The notes beneath the pieces were generated by a model. That model saw only the letters and a program-made list of their open reading frames with translations, searched no databases and was not told where the DNA came from. A program made the position numbers and the translations under genes. From Polynucleobacter sp. AM-25C3 (GTDB taxonomy: Bacteria; Pseudomonadota; Gammaproteobacteria; Burkholderiales; Burkholderiaceae), in assembly GCF_018882335.1 (NCBI RefSeq), contig NZ_JACVOS010000010.1:20007-84006 (forward strand): DNA of 64,000 nucleotides, in the 5' to 3' direction. Shown here in pieces: positions 1 to 8,407 of this stretch; the stretch's first letter is position 1, and each line of letters opens with the position of its first letter.

Positions 1-3000
1 ATTTTTGCTATATTCATCTTTAGTTAAAAATCGTCGCAACCCAAAATGGAGCATTTCATGCCACAACGTTTTCTCGACATCAGCGATGTTCCCAAGCCCT
101 TCCCTAATAAGGAAAATGTGCTCCTGGTGCGTTACGCCGGAAACTACAAACCCGGGATCAATAGCGCCCAGCTCCCGAGTCGTTTCCAACAACTTTACGG
201 GAATGGTCGATTTAAATGGCTTAATAAGCTGATCAATTTTCTCGACAAGCAAGCTGACTGATAAACGCTGTGCCTCCGGCACAGCGCCTAAACGGGCTTC
301 GCTATAAATAGCCATACCCTTATCCGTCTGTCTTGTTTGCACTTGCGCAAACAAATTCCCAAATGCCCCATTAATTGACTCGACCTCCCGATCAACTGGA
401 TAGGGGTATCGAATTAAATCTTCACTGTTCCATTCTTTCGGGGCAAGGTAGTTAACGAGATAATCGTTGCGAATGCCTAGCCCTGATAGCTTCTCGCCTA
501 CATACCCCTCAAAGCATCTGGCAGACATTTCTATTGGGGTTGCCCAGTACGCAGAGCTGCGAAACTCATCCATCTTGGCCGATCTTGCTGGCAGATTAGA
601 GAGTTGAATTTGCTCCATCACCTGCACAAAAGACTCTTGAAGGGCATTACGCAGAACTACAGCTTGCGGGTTTTCGCTTACAAATCCCAATGGGCTTTCA
701 GGTTTGTTAGTTCGCACCAGGTAGTTATCTAATGCATGCCACCACTCATGAGCTAAAGAGCCTGCACCCTTTTCTTTGGTGAGGTTAATGACCACATGGC
801 CAGCCTCATAATGCGCCTTAGCTGGATCAACACCACCTCTACCCCTGGCCCCAAAAGCTAAGCCTAATTCACCGTTGAGAGACAGTGCGGCCGGTGGTAG
901 ACCTAAGGCCTTAGAAAGGTCCATCAATGCGTCATAGGCCTCGTTTAAATCACTTTGACGCCTTCCCTGCTCAACCCAGTTTCCAAATTCGACCCCTCGG
1001 AAACCAAAAACTTCATTAAACTCTTGCGGGGTGATATTTTGATCGCCACGGTAATCTATGCCTAATCGAGGTTCATTTTGTAAAGCCCGTATAGCAGGCA
1101 CCTCTTTTAGTTTTGCTAATGATTGCTCTAACTCATTTAAGTTAGCGCTGCGATAATCTCGAGCTTCCTTTACATCCAAAAAAGGCCCAGCTAAATCGAT
1201 GTAGCGCCTGCCAATTTTTTTCGCAATAAAGAGTGGGGCTCCCGCCCTTTTCCGATAAAGGACAAATTGCGGTTCTTTATTAGACTTACTTTTTTGAGAG
1301 CCATCCAAAAGAGATTGATGCTCACTTGAGAACCGCTCTAGAAGGGCTTGCCTTGTATCGGCAACAATGAGCTGCTTTGGCCATGAGCGGCCCTTGGTTT
1401 TTTCTTCAATAGACCACAGTGTTTTAGCTGGGTTATGAGTTACCCCATCTAGCATGGAATAACTGGCAATCTTTATTTGATAACTTGCCAATGATTGCTT
1501 GTGGCCAGCAATTTGGTAGAGCATGGCACGGTCAGCAATTTCGGGGATGGAATTAAATTTATCAAAAATAAGTTCAAGGGATTGAGGTTGATCGATGACT
1601 TCGTTAATCTCTTGAGCAAGCGATTTGCTCGCCTCTACTTTTGCACTCCAACGGGAAAGCTTGTAGGTAGCCTTCGGCTTGCTAGGGACTACATCTCGCA
1701 GCGCCCGAAGATAGGCAATCGCTTCAGGATTCTGCCCTGCCTCAATGAGTTTTTGATAATTTGGTTCAGGCCAGTATTGAGAAAATGGAACCTCTCTGGC
1801 TGCAAGTGTTTGAGCGGATTTAAGTCTATCAAGGTAACCAGTCCACACATCCTTCCTGGCACCACCAATCTTTTCTCCAAAGTCGCTGATCGCAACCGAT
1901 TCATTGCCGGCTTTTAGAAGGGCTCTTCTGGTGTTGTCTGATCCACGTTCGTCTGATGTGACTCCTCCAAGGCCTTTGCTAGCGTCTTGCAAAAAGGGTC
2001 GTCCTGAGCTTCCGTTGAGAGCGTGACTGTAAATGGCTTGGCTAATGGATCTAGATTGGTAGCGCTGCTCAAGATGGCTTGAGAGTCGGTGTTTGATGGT
2101 TTCATAGTTGCCTTCGGAAAAGAGTTTTGGAAGATGATCCCAGCCCCGCGCAATAAGCGGGCTTGCTGGATCTGTGCGATCGACGATAGTTAGTTTAACG
2201 GCCTCGCCATGAGCCTGGGCAATCAATTCAAGGGTATTGGGTAATGTAGCAATCGAAGCGGCAATATCGTCAATTGTTGCGCCCCGCCCTACCGTCTCAA
2301 AACGCTGCAATGACGCATCAAGGGAGTCGACAGCCTTAGAGTGAACGGCTAGAACATCAACTTCCATGCCCATATCAACGCTTTGGGCGATCATCGATTT
2401 TACGAGCTCTAAATTATCAAGCTGACCCTCATAAATGCATGCAATACTGGGGTCGCTGGCTATTACTGCCTTAACAAAATTCGATTTGCCAGCTCCAGGC
2501 ATTCCAGCGATTAAGATCACTCGATTTTGATTTTTTGCCCCATCCTTGAAATTGCTTTGCGCAATCTCCAAATTCTGACGAAAGAGCATATTTGCCAGCA
2601 TGGTAGCGCTGTTATGCACAGGAAGATTATAAATATCCTTCGACTCTTTTGATTGGCGATATGGCTCGAAGGTTTTTTTAAATAGATCCACATTGATATA
2701 GAGCCCGCCATGCGACCTAAGATCATTCTTGTAGAGGTCAATAAATCTCGTTGGAGCGGCTTTCACAGCATCGCTAATTTGAAGTTCTACGCTAGCCTTA
2801 TCAGCATCATTAAAGCCACGAAGGGGTACAGACTCGATGCCCTGGCTCTGTTCAGGTGACGCTGACTTAAAAGGCTTTTTTGAGGATAAATTGTCTCCCC
2901 TGGAGCTGGCGCTTGTCTTGATTTGAGTAGTCAATGCGGCCCCTTCATCGTTACTCACCACCTGGCCATCAATCAATTGATATCCGAGGCTTTGTGGTGT

Positions 3001-4092
3001 TTGAGCAGCAAGCAGTCCAACAACTACTTTCTGATCACCGGCAATTAATTGCAAATCATTGAAGTCATTTTTATCAACAGTTTTCTGGCTGGCTAAATCA
3101 ACATCGCTAAAACTTGGTTTTGACACCATGCCACCCACCATTAGGGCCACCTTAATTGCCGCTTGTTCTCCGGGGCCTAGATCACTCGCAATAACTATCA
3201 AACTATTTGGATGCTGAGCACGGAGTGCAAGCGCAACAGAAGGCATGTTGCCGGTTGAAAGTGAGGCTACGATGAGGGCGTCCGGCAAGCCAAGGTCAGC
3301 TTGTAAAGCGCTGTAAGAGTGCTCGATCGACCTGGTAGTTGCAATACCTTCCCCAATGTAAATTACCGACGGCTCATTGGTTGATTGCGCAAGGTCTTTG
3401 GCCACCCAATAAGACTGTAATTTTCGTCCGCCAGCAAGAGCCGATTTACGTCCATTCTCATCAATTAACTCCAAGGTATTAATTGAATCATTTTGCTTAA
3501 CCGCTGCAAGCAATATGCGGCCAACCAGAAGCTCGTCATTTGCCTTTGGGGCATAACCAATGAGGGATGCTAATTTGGCTTGATCAATCTCATGAAGATT
3601 TTCGCCGGTTATACCCTTGCGAACCAAATATGGATGATCGCTCCCCGCAGGAATGGTTGCTTGCCAAATCTGGGAGGATAGGCTTGCTACCTTGCTGTAT
3701 CGCGCCTCTTTTTTTGCAATCTCTTCTGCTTGCTCTTTGGCGCGTTTAGCACGTAGCTCCGCTTGCTCTAATTTGGCTTGCGTTGATAGCGGTTCATTGC
3801 CAATGCGGCCTGTTGGGTCAAAGCCACCTTGCTTGGCCAAATGAAAGACAGTTCCTAGCCCAGCTTTACCAGGCTTAAAACGGTCCCATGTGTATTTAGC
3901 TGTTTTAGCGTTATAACTCTCAGCCTTAGAGCTCCATTCATCCCATAGATCAAAAGCGTCTTGGCCAAGCTCACGTTTTAAGGCTGCCCCGACAATTAGC
4001 CAATCATCCCTGCTGGTAGAGTCTACGTAACCAAGAGCATCTCGAACTTTGTCGAGCTCGGAAATCCAATTGGCACCATTTACATTGGCCAT
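1..4092 (-). CDS. Giant polyvalent protein (primase-like/Toprim/zeta-like/LPD1), 3' end outside window
   Basis: The frame is open for 1364 codons from an ATG at 4092 to the window edge, so the C-terminus is missing. Domains that I can read: a PriCT-2-like primase segment (about residues 5-90); a Toprim-like segment (about 250-350) with GEGIATT and a final DFNDL, but with ASDLG where the acidic ADND-type motif is expected; a P-loop GMPGAGKS near residue 530 in a zeta-toxin-like domain; an LPD1 domain ending in the zincin motif HEWWHALDNY near 1114; and a second HExxH (HEMLH) near 1346. This architecture is known from polyvalent proteins of conjugative elements and phages, thought to travel into or act in the recipient to prime DNA and counter defences. 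The start overlaps the stop of a 33-codon ORF (TAATG). Family assignment is confident; the activity of each domain is inferred. Confidence 0.85.
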   Translation of the reverse strand, partial: MANVNGANWISELDKVRDALGYVDSTSRDDWLIVGAALKRELGQDAFDLWDEWSSKAESYNAKTAKYTWDRFKPGKAGLGTVFHLAKQGGFDPTGRIGNEPLSTQAKLEQAELRAKRAKEQAEEIAKKEARYSKVASLSSQIWQATIPAGSDHPYLVRKGITGENLHEIDQAKLASLIGYAPKANDELLVGRILLAAVKQNDSINTLELIDENGRKSALAGGRKLQSYWVAKDLAQSTNEPSVIYIGEGIATTRSIEHSYSALQADLGLPDALIVASLSTGNMPSVALALRAQHPNSLIVIASDLGPGEQAAIKVALMVGGMVSKPSFSDVDLASQKTVDKNDFNDLQLIAGDQKVVVGLLAAQTPQSLGYQLIDGQVVSNDEGAALTTQIKTSASSRGDNLSSKKPFKSASPEQSQGIESVPLRGFNDADKASVELQISDAVKAAPTRFIDLYKNDLRSHGGLYINVDLFKKTFEPYRQSKESKDIYNLPVHNSATMLANMLFRQNLEIAQSNFKDGAKNQNRVILIAGMPGAGKSNFVKAVIASDPSIACIYEGQLDNLELVKSMIAQSVDMGMEVDVLAVHSKAVDSLDASLQRFETVGRGATIDDIAASIATLPNTLELIAQAHGEAVKLTIVDRTDPASPLIARGWDHLPKLFSEGNYETIKHRLSSHLEQRYQSRSISQAIYSHALNGSSGRPFLQDASKGLGGVTSDERGSDNTRRALLKAGNESVAISDFGEKIGGARKDVWTGYLDRLKSAQTLAAREVPFSQYWPEPNYQKLIEAGQNPEAIAYLRALRDVVPSKPKATYKLSRWSAKVEASKSLAQEINEVIDQPQSLELIFDKFNSIPEIADRAMLYQIAGHKQSLASYQIKIASYSMLDGVTHNPAKTLWSIEEKTKGRSWPKQLIVADTRQALLERFSSEHQSLLDGSQKSKSNKEPQFVLYRKRAGAPLFIAKKIGRRYIDLAGPFLDVKEARDYRSANLNELEQSLAKLKEVPAIRALQNEPRLGIDYRGDQNITPQEFNEVFGFRGVEFGNWVEQGRRQSDLNEAYDALMDLSKALGLPPAALSLNGELGLAFGARGRGGVDPAKAHYEAGHVVINLTKEKGAGSLAHEWWHALDNYLVRTNKPESPLGFVSENPQAVVLRNALQESFVQVMEQIQLSNLPARSAKMDEFRSSAYWATPIEMSARCFEGYVGEKLSGLGIRNDYLVNYLAPKEWNSEDLIRYPYPVDREVESINGAFGNLFAQVQTRQTDKGMAIYSEARLGAVPEAQRLSVSLLVEKIDQLIKPFKSTIPVKLLETTRELGAIDPGFVVSGVTHQEHIFLIREGLGNIADVEKTLWHEMLHFGLRRFLTKDEYSKN

Positions 4093-4193
4093 TACGCTCT
4101 CCAGCTCTCTATGCTGCACTGGGAAGCATAAAACCATTGATTAGAGGTGAAAATACCTCGAAAACTAATGCTATCGCTAAAGAAATTTGGCAT
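4092..4193 (-). CDS. 33-codon leader ORF coupled to the polyvalent gene
   Basis: An ATG lies 6 nt after the CTTGATGGGA ribosome-binding motif of the recurrent leader element. The frame runs 33 codons (starts MPNFFSDSISF, ends ESWRA) and its TAA shares a base with the ATG of the giant polyvalent gene (TAATG). This is a classic arrangement for translational coupling. No family is recognised and the peptide has no clear membrane segment. It may be a true small protein or only a device that loads ribosomes for the downstream gene. The giant gene has no good Shine-Dalgarno of its own just upstream, which favours coupling. Confidence 0.55.
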   Translation of the reverse strand: MPNFFSDSISFRGIFTSNQWFYASQCSIESWRA

Positions 4194-4199
4194 CTGAAT

Positions 4200-4245
4200 C
4201 CCATCAAGTTTTGTCATAAACCCAGAGCGCTAACTCTTGATGGGT
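4200..4245 (-). promoter_or_regulatory. TTAGCG-loop leader element, copy 1
   Basis: On the minus strand: stem AGAG/CTCT (4224-4227 with 4234-4237) around the loop TTAGCG, then CTTGATGGGA next to the start codon of the 33-codon ORF. Here an alternative pairing also exists: CCCATCAAG just before the hairpin is the exact complement of CTTGATGGG at the ribosome binding site. The hairpin and the RBS-masking stem would exclude each other in part. No T-run follows, so it is not a simple terminator. Confidence 0.6.
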
Positions 4246-4356
4246 TGTATGCATGAAATTAAACCATATTTTCCCTTGAAAAGGAATGATTTAGAGCGGT
4301 GTTTTGGCGGGGGTCGGGCGGCCTAAAAGCATCGGCCGACTCACAAATTTCGTGAA

Positions 4357-4647
4357 TCAAAGCTTCCTAACAAGCCCAACTACAACACCCCAAATATCTA
4401 ATTGCTCATCACTCTCTAAGGATATCAGTGGATAACCCTCGCTCTCAGCAGCTAGCTCCACCCGTCCATTCGATACATGTAAGCGTCGAACCAAAAACTG
4501 CCCTTCATGAACTGCAACGACTGTATCGCGGTTTTTAGCCTTGATTGAGCGATCGACCACCAGCCTGTCGCCGGAATTAATTCCTGCCTGCGCCATAGCA
4601 TTGCTGCCCACACGGAAGAAGTAGGTTGCTGCTTTATTAGCTATCAA
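4357..4647 (-). CDS. UmuD'-like protein without the catalytic Ser/Lys, possibly a remnant
   Basis: A 96-aa product with the UmuD/LexA S24 fold signature: AGINSGDRLVVDRS, then a conserved QFLVRRL block and a C-terminal WGVVVGLV. Compared with UmuD, the catalytic Ser (GDSM) is replaced (GSNAM has Ala before Met) and the catalytic Lys (VKKL) is Arg (VRRL). The N-terminal arm with the self-cleavage site is absent; the frame is closed by a TAG at 4672-4674. Only a TTG start (4647) is available and no good ribosome binding site is visible. No umuC lies next to it. It could be a decayed fragment or a non-cleavable UmuD'-like partner for host UmuC. Family call firm, function uncertain. Confidence 0.6.
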   Translation of the reverse strand: MIANKAATYFFRVGSNAMAQAGINSGDRLVVDRSIKAKNRDTVVAVHEGQFLVRRLHVSNGRVELAAESEGYPLISLESDEQLDIWGVVVGLVRKL

Positions 4648-4731
4648 GAAGCCATCAATGTCAAAGTGTTGCTAAAAAATGTGTGAGGAAAAATCCTGGT
4701 TTAGTGTGGTTGCCATATTACGTTTATATAT

Positions 4732-6993
4732 TTAAAGGTTATCAAACAGATTGTTTAGCTCATGTGTTGAGGGCGTTTTATTTATGGACACTAAGACAGC
4801 ATTTTGACCGCTGTCAATCATATCTAAAAATTGAGCGCTAGTTTTGATGCCCGTAGCATCGATACCCTCACCCGCCTGTAGATCAACCTCAATCTTTTCA
4901 TCTAACAGAAGAGTGGCATCCTCGTGATCGACGTTCCTAGCGTAATTAGCATGATTATCGTCTGCAAGACCCTCTTCCAATGCGCTAATGTCAACACCCA
5001 AGCTCGAAAAGCAAGCATCTGCAAATTCATTTGCATCTGCCTCGCTAAAATCGCTGTTGTCAGAAATATCAAAACTTGGTGCATCTGCCAGCAATGCAAG
5101 CTGATCAACGGCTAGCGGAGGATCTCTTAAGGTTTGAGAGTTAAAGTCAATTTCATCCGCACTCAATTCCCTAACCTTATTTTGTGATCGTGCCACAAAA
5201 CTCTGAATGTCTAGAGGGGTGATTGATGGTGGCGGCAATAACTTTTCAGTAAACAAAGGATCTTCATAGTATCTAATTTTTGTGCACCGGATTGGCTTGG
5301 TGTATTCCATCAAGACGATTTGCTCATCTTGATTCATCTCCTTTAGTTCTTGAGGAAGCATTAATGGCCGTTTTTGATGCGACAAGCTTTCACTACCGCC
5401 AGCGCGTTGATTGAAAATACTCCGTGATCGACTGATATTGGCTGATAACTCCGTGTATGTTCCCAGCATTTCTGAATACTCATTTGCGTCTTTTTGCTCT
5501 TTTGGTGGATACACCAGCCTCACCGCAAAGTTGGTAATCATCGTTCTACTATCCTCTTTGCCGTATACAGACTCGAGCTGGGAGGGTGACTGAATAATGA
5601 TGAGTAATCTTAGGTTGTAACCGGCAATATAGCCAATTGCTTTTGCAATAATGTCGACCTTGCCAATTGAGGTGAACTCATCCATCAATAGAAGGCATGT
5701 GTATTTGAGTGATTTGTCTTTTTCTGGCAGCGTTTTTGTGTTCAGATTGATCAGTTGGCTAAAAATCAGATTGAGAAGCAACTTGGCTTCGGCTAAATGA
5801 TCGGGAGTGATCCCGATGTAAATCGTCATTCTTCTTTTGCGTACATCGCGTAAATCAAAATCATTTTCGGAGGTTGCCGCGTCAACGATTGGATTGCGCC
5901 AAATTGTCAATGGGGCATTAAAGGTAGAGAGAATATTGCCAAGCGTCTCTGGGGGTGCTGATAAAAAGTTTCCAATTGAATCCACGCATTCCGAAGAGAG
6001 CCAGGTATATTCTTCAAGAAGACCGGCCATATAATCCCTAACAGAAAGGCGGCTTCCTCGTCCCGCAGCTTGCCGCAGCACCTCTCCCATGGTTACCGGG
6101 TAATTCGGTAATTTTGACCCAGGGCCCTCTAGCTCCCTCTGGTCCTTGATATCTAGCAACAATAAGACGATCGCCAAGAATAGATTTCGGGCGCTATCGT
6201 TCCAAAAGGAATCCTTGCCACCGGATGGCCATATTGCCGAGCCTATAGCAAGCGTATCACCGACTCTAAATACTCCTTTTGAGATTGATGACAAAGGGTT
6301 ATATCGGTGAGTTTTTGGTGCCTCAACGCCATTAATTTTATCCTCGGCAAATGGATTAAACAGATAAACCTCTTGACCAAGTACATCCCTTCTATAGCCG
6401 GCGGTAATGTCATAGAGTTCTTGCTTAATATCCAACCCAACAACGGACTCCGTCCAGCTGAGCAAGTTTGGAATAACAAAGCTAACCCCTTTGCCCGATC
6501 GTGTAGGAGCAGCCACAAGGACAAATTGTTGGGTAGAAAAGCGTAAGAATTTCTTGCCAAATTGGCCCAATACGATTCCGATGCCATTTAAAAGGCCGCT
6601 TTTTTTAACATCTGCAAGGTTTGCCCATCTTGCGCTTCCATGCAGCTCCCTACTTAAATAGGCTTTAATACCCACCCCGTATGCAACAAGCGTCAGCCCA
6701 TACACCAACATGAAAGACAGCGCCCCGCTTACGACCAATGGCTTATATTGATTCTGTATATAACCATTTTGATAATCAGTTACACCATCAACCCATGTCC
6801 AGACGTCGGGAGATAGTAAATTTAAGCGAAGGCCAAAATACCAAAAGATTCCGGCTAACTGCAAGGCGACCGGGAGCATCAAGGTGAATACAACAACTAC
6901 CAAGCAAAGCTGGCAGGAGCCAGTGCATTTAAATGCGCCGATAGCCTTGAGGTACTTGGCGTAGGTTTTCTTTAGCTTGTCCAAAATAATCAC
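4732..6993 (-). CDS. virD4: Type IV coupling protein VirD4/TraG
   Basis: This inner-membrane ATPase links the relaxosome to the secretion channel. The 753-aa product has N-terminal membrane segments (about residues 25-55 and 90-115), Walker A APTRSGKG near 162 and Walker B LLLMDEF near 434, as in VirD4/TraG. Start is GTG at 6993. After the usual core (to about residue 590) there is a C-terminal extension of about 150 residues, rich in Asp and Glu, that most VirD4 proteins lack; it may select substrates. The gene follows two small genes and begins about 20 nt after the second. No relaxase is seen in the window. Confidence 0.93.
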   Translation of the reverse strand: MIILDKLKKTYAKYLKAIGAFKCTGSCQLCLVVVVFTLMLPVALQLAGIFWYFGLRLNLLSPDVWTWVDGVTDYQNGYIQNQYKPLVVSGALSFMLVYGLTLVAYGVGIKAYLSRELHGSARWANLADVKKSGLLNGIGIVLGQFGKKFLRFSTQQFVLVAAPTRSGKGVSFVIPNLLSWTESVVGLDIKQELYDITAGYRRDVLGQEVYLFNPFAEDKINGVEAPKTHRYNPLSSISKGVFRVGDTLAIGSAIWPSGGKDSFWNDSARNLFLAIVLLLLDIKDQRELEGPGSKLPNYPVTMGEVLRQAAGRGSRLSVRDYMAGLLEEYTWLSSECVDSIGNFLSAPPETLGNILSTFNAPLTIWRNPIVDAATSENDFDLRDVRKRRMTIYIGITPDHLAEAKLLLNLIFSQLINLNTKTLPEKDKSLKYTCLLLMDEFTSIGKVDIIAKAIGYIAGYNLRLLIIIQSPSQLESVYGKEDSRTMITNFAVRLVYPPKEQKDANEYSEMLGTYTELSANISRSRSIFNQRAGGSESLSHQKRPLMLPQELKEMNQDEQIVLMEYTKPIRCTKIRYYEDPLFTEKLLPPPSITPLDIQSFVARSQNKVRELSADEIDFNSQTLRDPPLAVDQLALLADAPSFDISDNSDFSEADANEFADACFSSLGVDISALEEGLADDNHANYARNVDHEDATLLLDEKIEVDLQAGEGIDATGIKTSAQFLDMIDSGQNAVLVSINKTPSTHELNNLFDNL

Positions 6994-7012
6994 TTAGTGT
7001 TGCAATATAAAG

Positions 7013-7216
7013 TTAAGGCTTAGGCGATTTGCTTGACTCAAAGGGGCCACAATAGGAACGAACTTGAGGTAATTTGGCAACCTCAAATTCGCCTTCTTTT
7101 GCCCAAAGTACCTTTAGGCCCGGCCCAAATACAGCGCGGTACTGGGCAACTAGTTGTGCAATCAATGGCATGTCGCGATGCAGGGCCTCCCTAGTTAGGC
7201 GTTGGCGCACTTTCAC
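7013..7216 (-). CDS. Small protein upstream of virD4, unknown
   Basis: A 67-aa protein with GTG start (KVRQRLTREALHRDM...), basic at the N-terminus, with no membrane segment or recognised motif. It lies between a predicted DNA-binding protein and virD4 in the same direction with short gaps, so it probably belongs to that transcript. Support is only position, length and the lack of a better frame. A mobilisation accessory role is a guess. Confidence 0.5.
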   Translation of the reverse strand: MKVRQRLTREALHRDMPLIAQLVAQYRAVFGPGLKVLWAKEGEFEVAKLPQVRSYCGPFESSKSPKP

Positions 7217-7286
7217 CCGATTTCACTCCTGCTTGATGGCGGAAATTGGAAGGTCATTTTGATGAGCATTTCACCAGAATTAAGAC

Positions 7287-7709
7287 TCAAGCTCTTCTGG
7301 AGAGCATTGCAAGAGAATGCAATTGATTGGGTTTCGCAGCATAAACCCGATGCGTTCTGCCATCCATTAACTCTGGCCATAACTCAAACCTTGATTTTGC
7401 AATCTCAAAACCATTTTCACGCTGGCGTTGCTCTGCCTGACATTTAGCCATGCAGAGTTTCGCGTACATCTCTATACCATCCGGGTGGCGAACGCTGGTT
7501 TTCAGTGTCGAGGTGATTTGCTTTTTAGTAACCATTTGAGCCAAGAGTGCCCTGCACTTTGCCATGGATACTCCACTTAGCAACGCAATTTGGCGTAATT
7601 CCAACCAGGATCGAGCCTCCCGAACAACGCTTAATACGGCCTCATAGTGGATAAGGTTGGTGTCAGTAGAATTCTTCTTCGCCTTAGGCGAAGCTGTGGG
7701 CTTTTGCAT
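7287..7709 (-). CDS. Predicted winged-helix-like accessory protein
   Basis: About 140 aa. The frame could start further up (TTG at 7733), but that would translate the RBS motif itself. The ATG at 7709 sits 6 nt after CTTGATAGG of leader copy 2, the same spacing as at pilL and virB8, so I choose it. Residues about 25-75 (HYEAVLSVVREARSWLEL, then LLSGVSMAKCRALLAQM) look like a small winged-helix fold of the replication- and mobilisation-accessory kind. It heads the short group that ends in virD4. Function is inferred from context only. Confidence 0.6.
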   Translation of the reverse strand: MQKPTASPKAKKNSTDTNLIHYEAVLSVVREARSWLELRQIALLSGVSMAKCRALLAQMVTKKQITSTLKTSVRHPDGIEMYAKLCMAKCQAEQRQRENGFEIAKSRFELWPELMDGRTHRVYAAKPNQLHSLAMLSRRA

Positions 7710-7715
7710 ATGCAT

Positions 7716-7755
7716 CCTATCAAGTTTTAACAAAGTAAGAGGCGCTAACCTCTTA
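7716..7755 (-). promoter_or_regulatory. TTAGCG-loop leader element, copy 2
   Basis: On the minus strand a perfect 7-bp stem TAAGAGG/CCTCTTA (7749-7755 with 7736-7742) closes the loop TTAGCG (7743-7748), followed by CTTGATAGGA at the start codon of the 7287-7709 gene. The stem sequence differs from all other copies while loop and RBS are the same. Confidence 0.65.
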
Positions 7756-7771
7756 TAGAACTGAAAGTCTA

Positions 7772-7829
7772 CGCTAGTTTTTAAACTAGCGAAACCTTTT
7801 TAATCCGCGTTAGCCGCAAGCGCTGCGGC
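7772..7829. terminator. Two adjacent hairpins between convergent-acting units
   Basis: A perfect 9-bp palindromic hairpin (CGCTAGTTT, loop TT, AAACTAGCG; 7772-7791) and a 6-bp GC-rich hairpin (GCCGCA/TGCGGC; 7813-7829) lie between the lipoprotein gene and leader copy 2. On the minus strand they follow the lipoprotein stop and could end its transcript. The T-tracts are weak, so the call is tentative. Confidence 0.4.
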
Positions 7830-7855
7830 AGGCTAATTTTATAAAGCTTAACCGA

Positions 7856-8299
7856 TTAATAGCCCTTTTTGCTTAAATTTGAGGCGCTAGGCACTTGATT
7901 TCCCTTGGCGTACATACATTGTTGATAGGCGACGTTATATTGCGTCTGGGCGGTCTTATCTGAAGAGTAGCTACTCAAGGCTCCCCCGAGCGCACCCGCC
8001 AAGAGGCCAGCGCCTGCCCCGGTACCCACTCCCGCATGACTCCCGCCACCAATTACTGCGCCAGCAATAGCGCCTACTGCAGCTCCAAGTCCCGCATCTA
8101 TGGCGGCCGACTTAACCCCTTCTTCGCTTGTAGCTTTTGAGCTGGTTTGGGCAAACTGGCGGCACACCTGGTCATCTTGCTGAAAGACATCGAAAGGCTT
8201 TCCTTGTGCCGGCATTACTGCGATAGTAGGCCCGGTTGGACCAGATACGCAGGCAACAAGTGAAAGACCAAGAACCAAGCAGGAAATAATAAGCTTCAT
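7856..8299 (-). CDS. Glycine-zipper lipoprotein
   Basis: A 147-aa protein with a lipoprotein signal peptide (lipobox LVAC, Cys at about 17) and a central glycine-zipper segment (about residues 68-110, GLGAAVGAIAGAVIGGG and similar), typical of small outer-membrane or periplasmic lipoproteins. Two Cys remain in the mature part (VCRQF, QQCMY). It stands alone between the HigBA pair and the virD4 group, both on the same strand. A role in envelope integrity or surface exclusion is possible but not shown. Confidence 0.75.
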   Translation of the reverse strand: MKLIISCLVLGLSLVACVSGPTGPTIAVMPAQGKPFDVFQQDDQVCRQFAQTSSKATSEEGVKSAAIDAGLGAAVGAIAGAVIGGGSHAGVGTGAGAGLLAGALGGALSSYSSDKTAQTQYNVAYQQCMYAKGNQVPSASNLSKKGY

Positions 8300-8407
8300 A
8301 AAAACTCCTCAATAAATATACAAGAAAAGCAGTTGAAGTATTAACGCCTAGCTATGGTTAGAGTTGACTCATCTATTGAGACAATGGAGATTCAATATAT
8401 AGATCTT

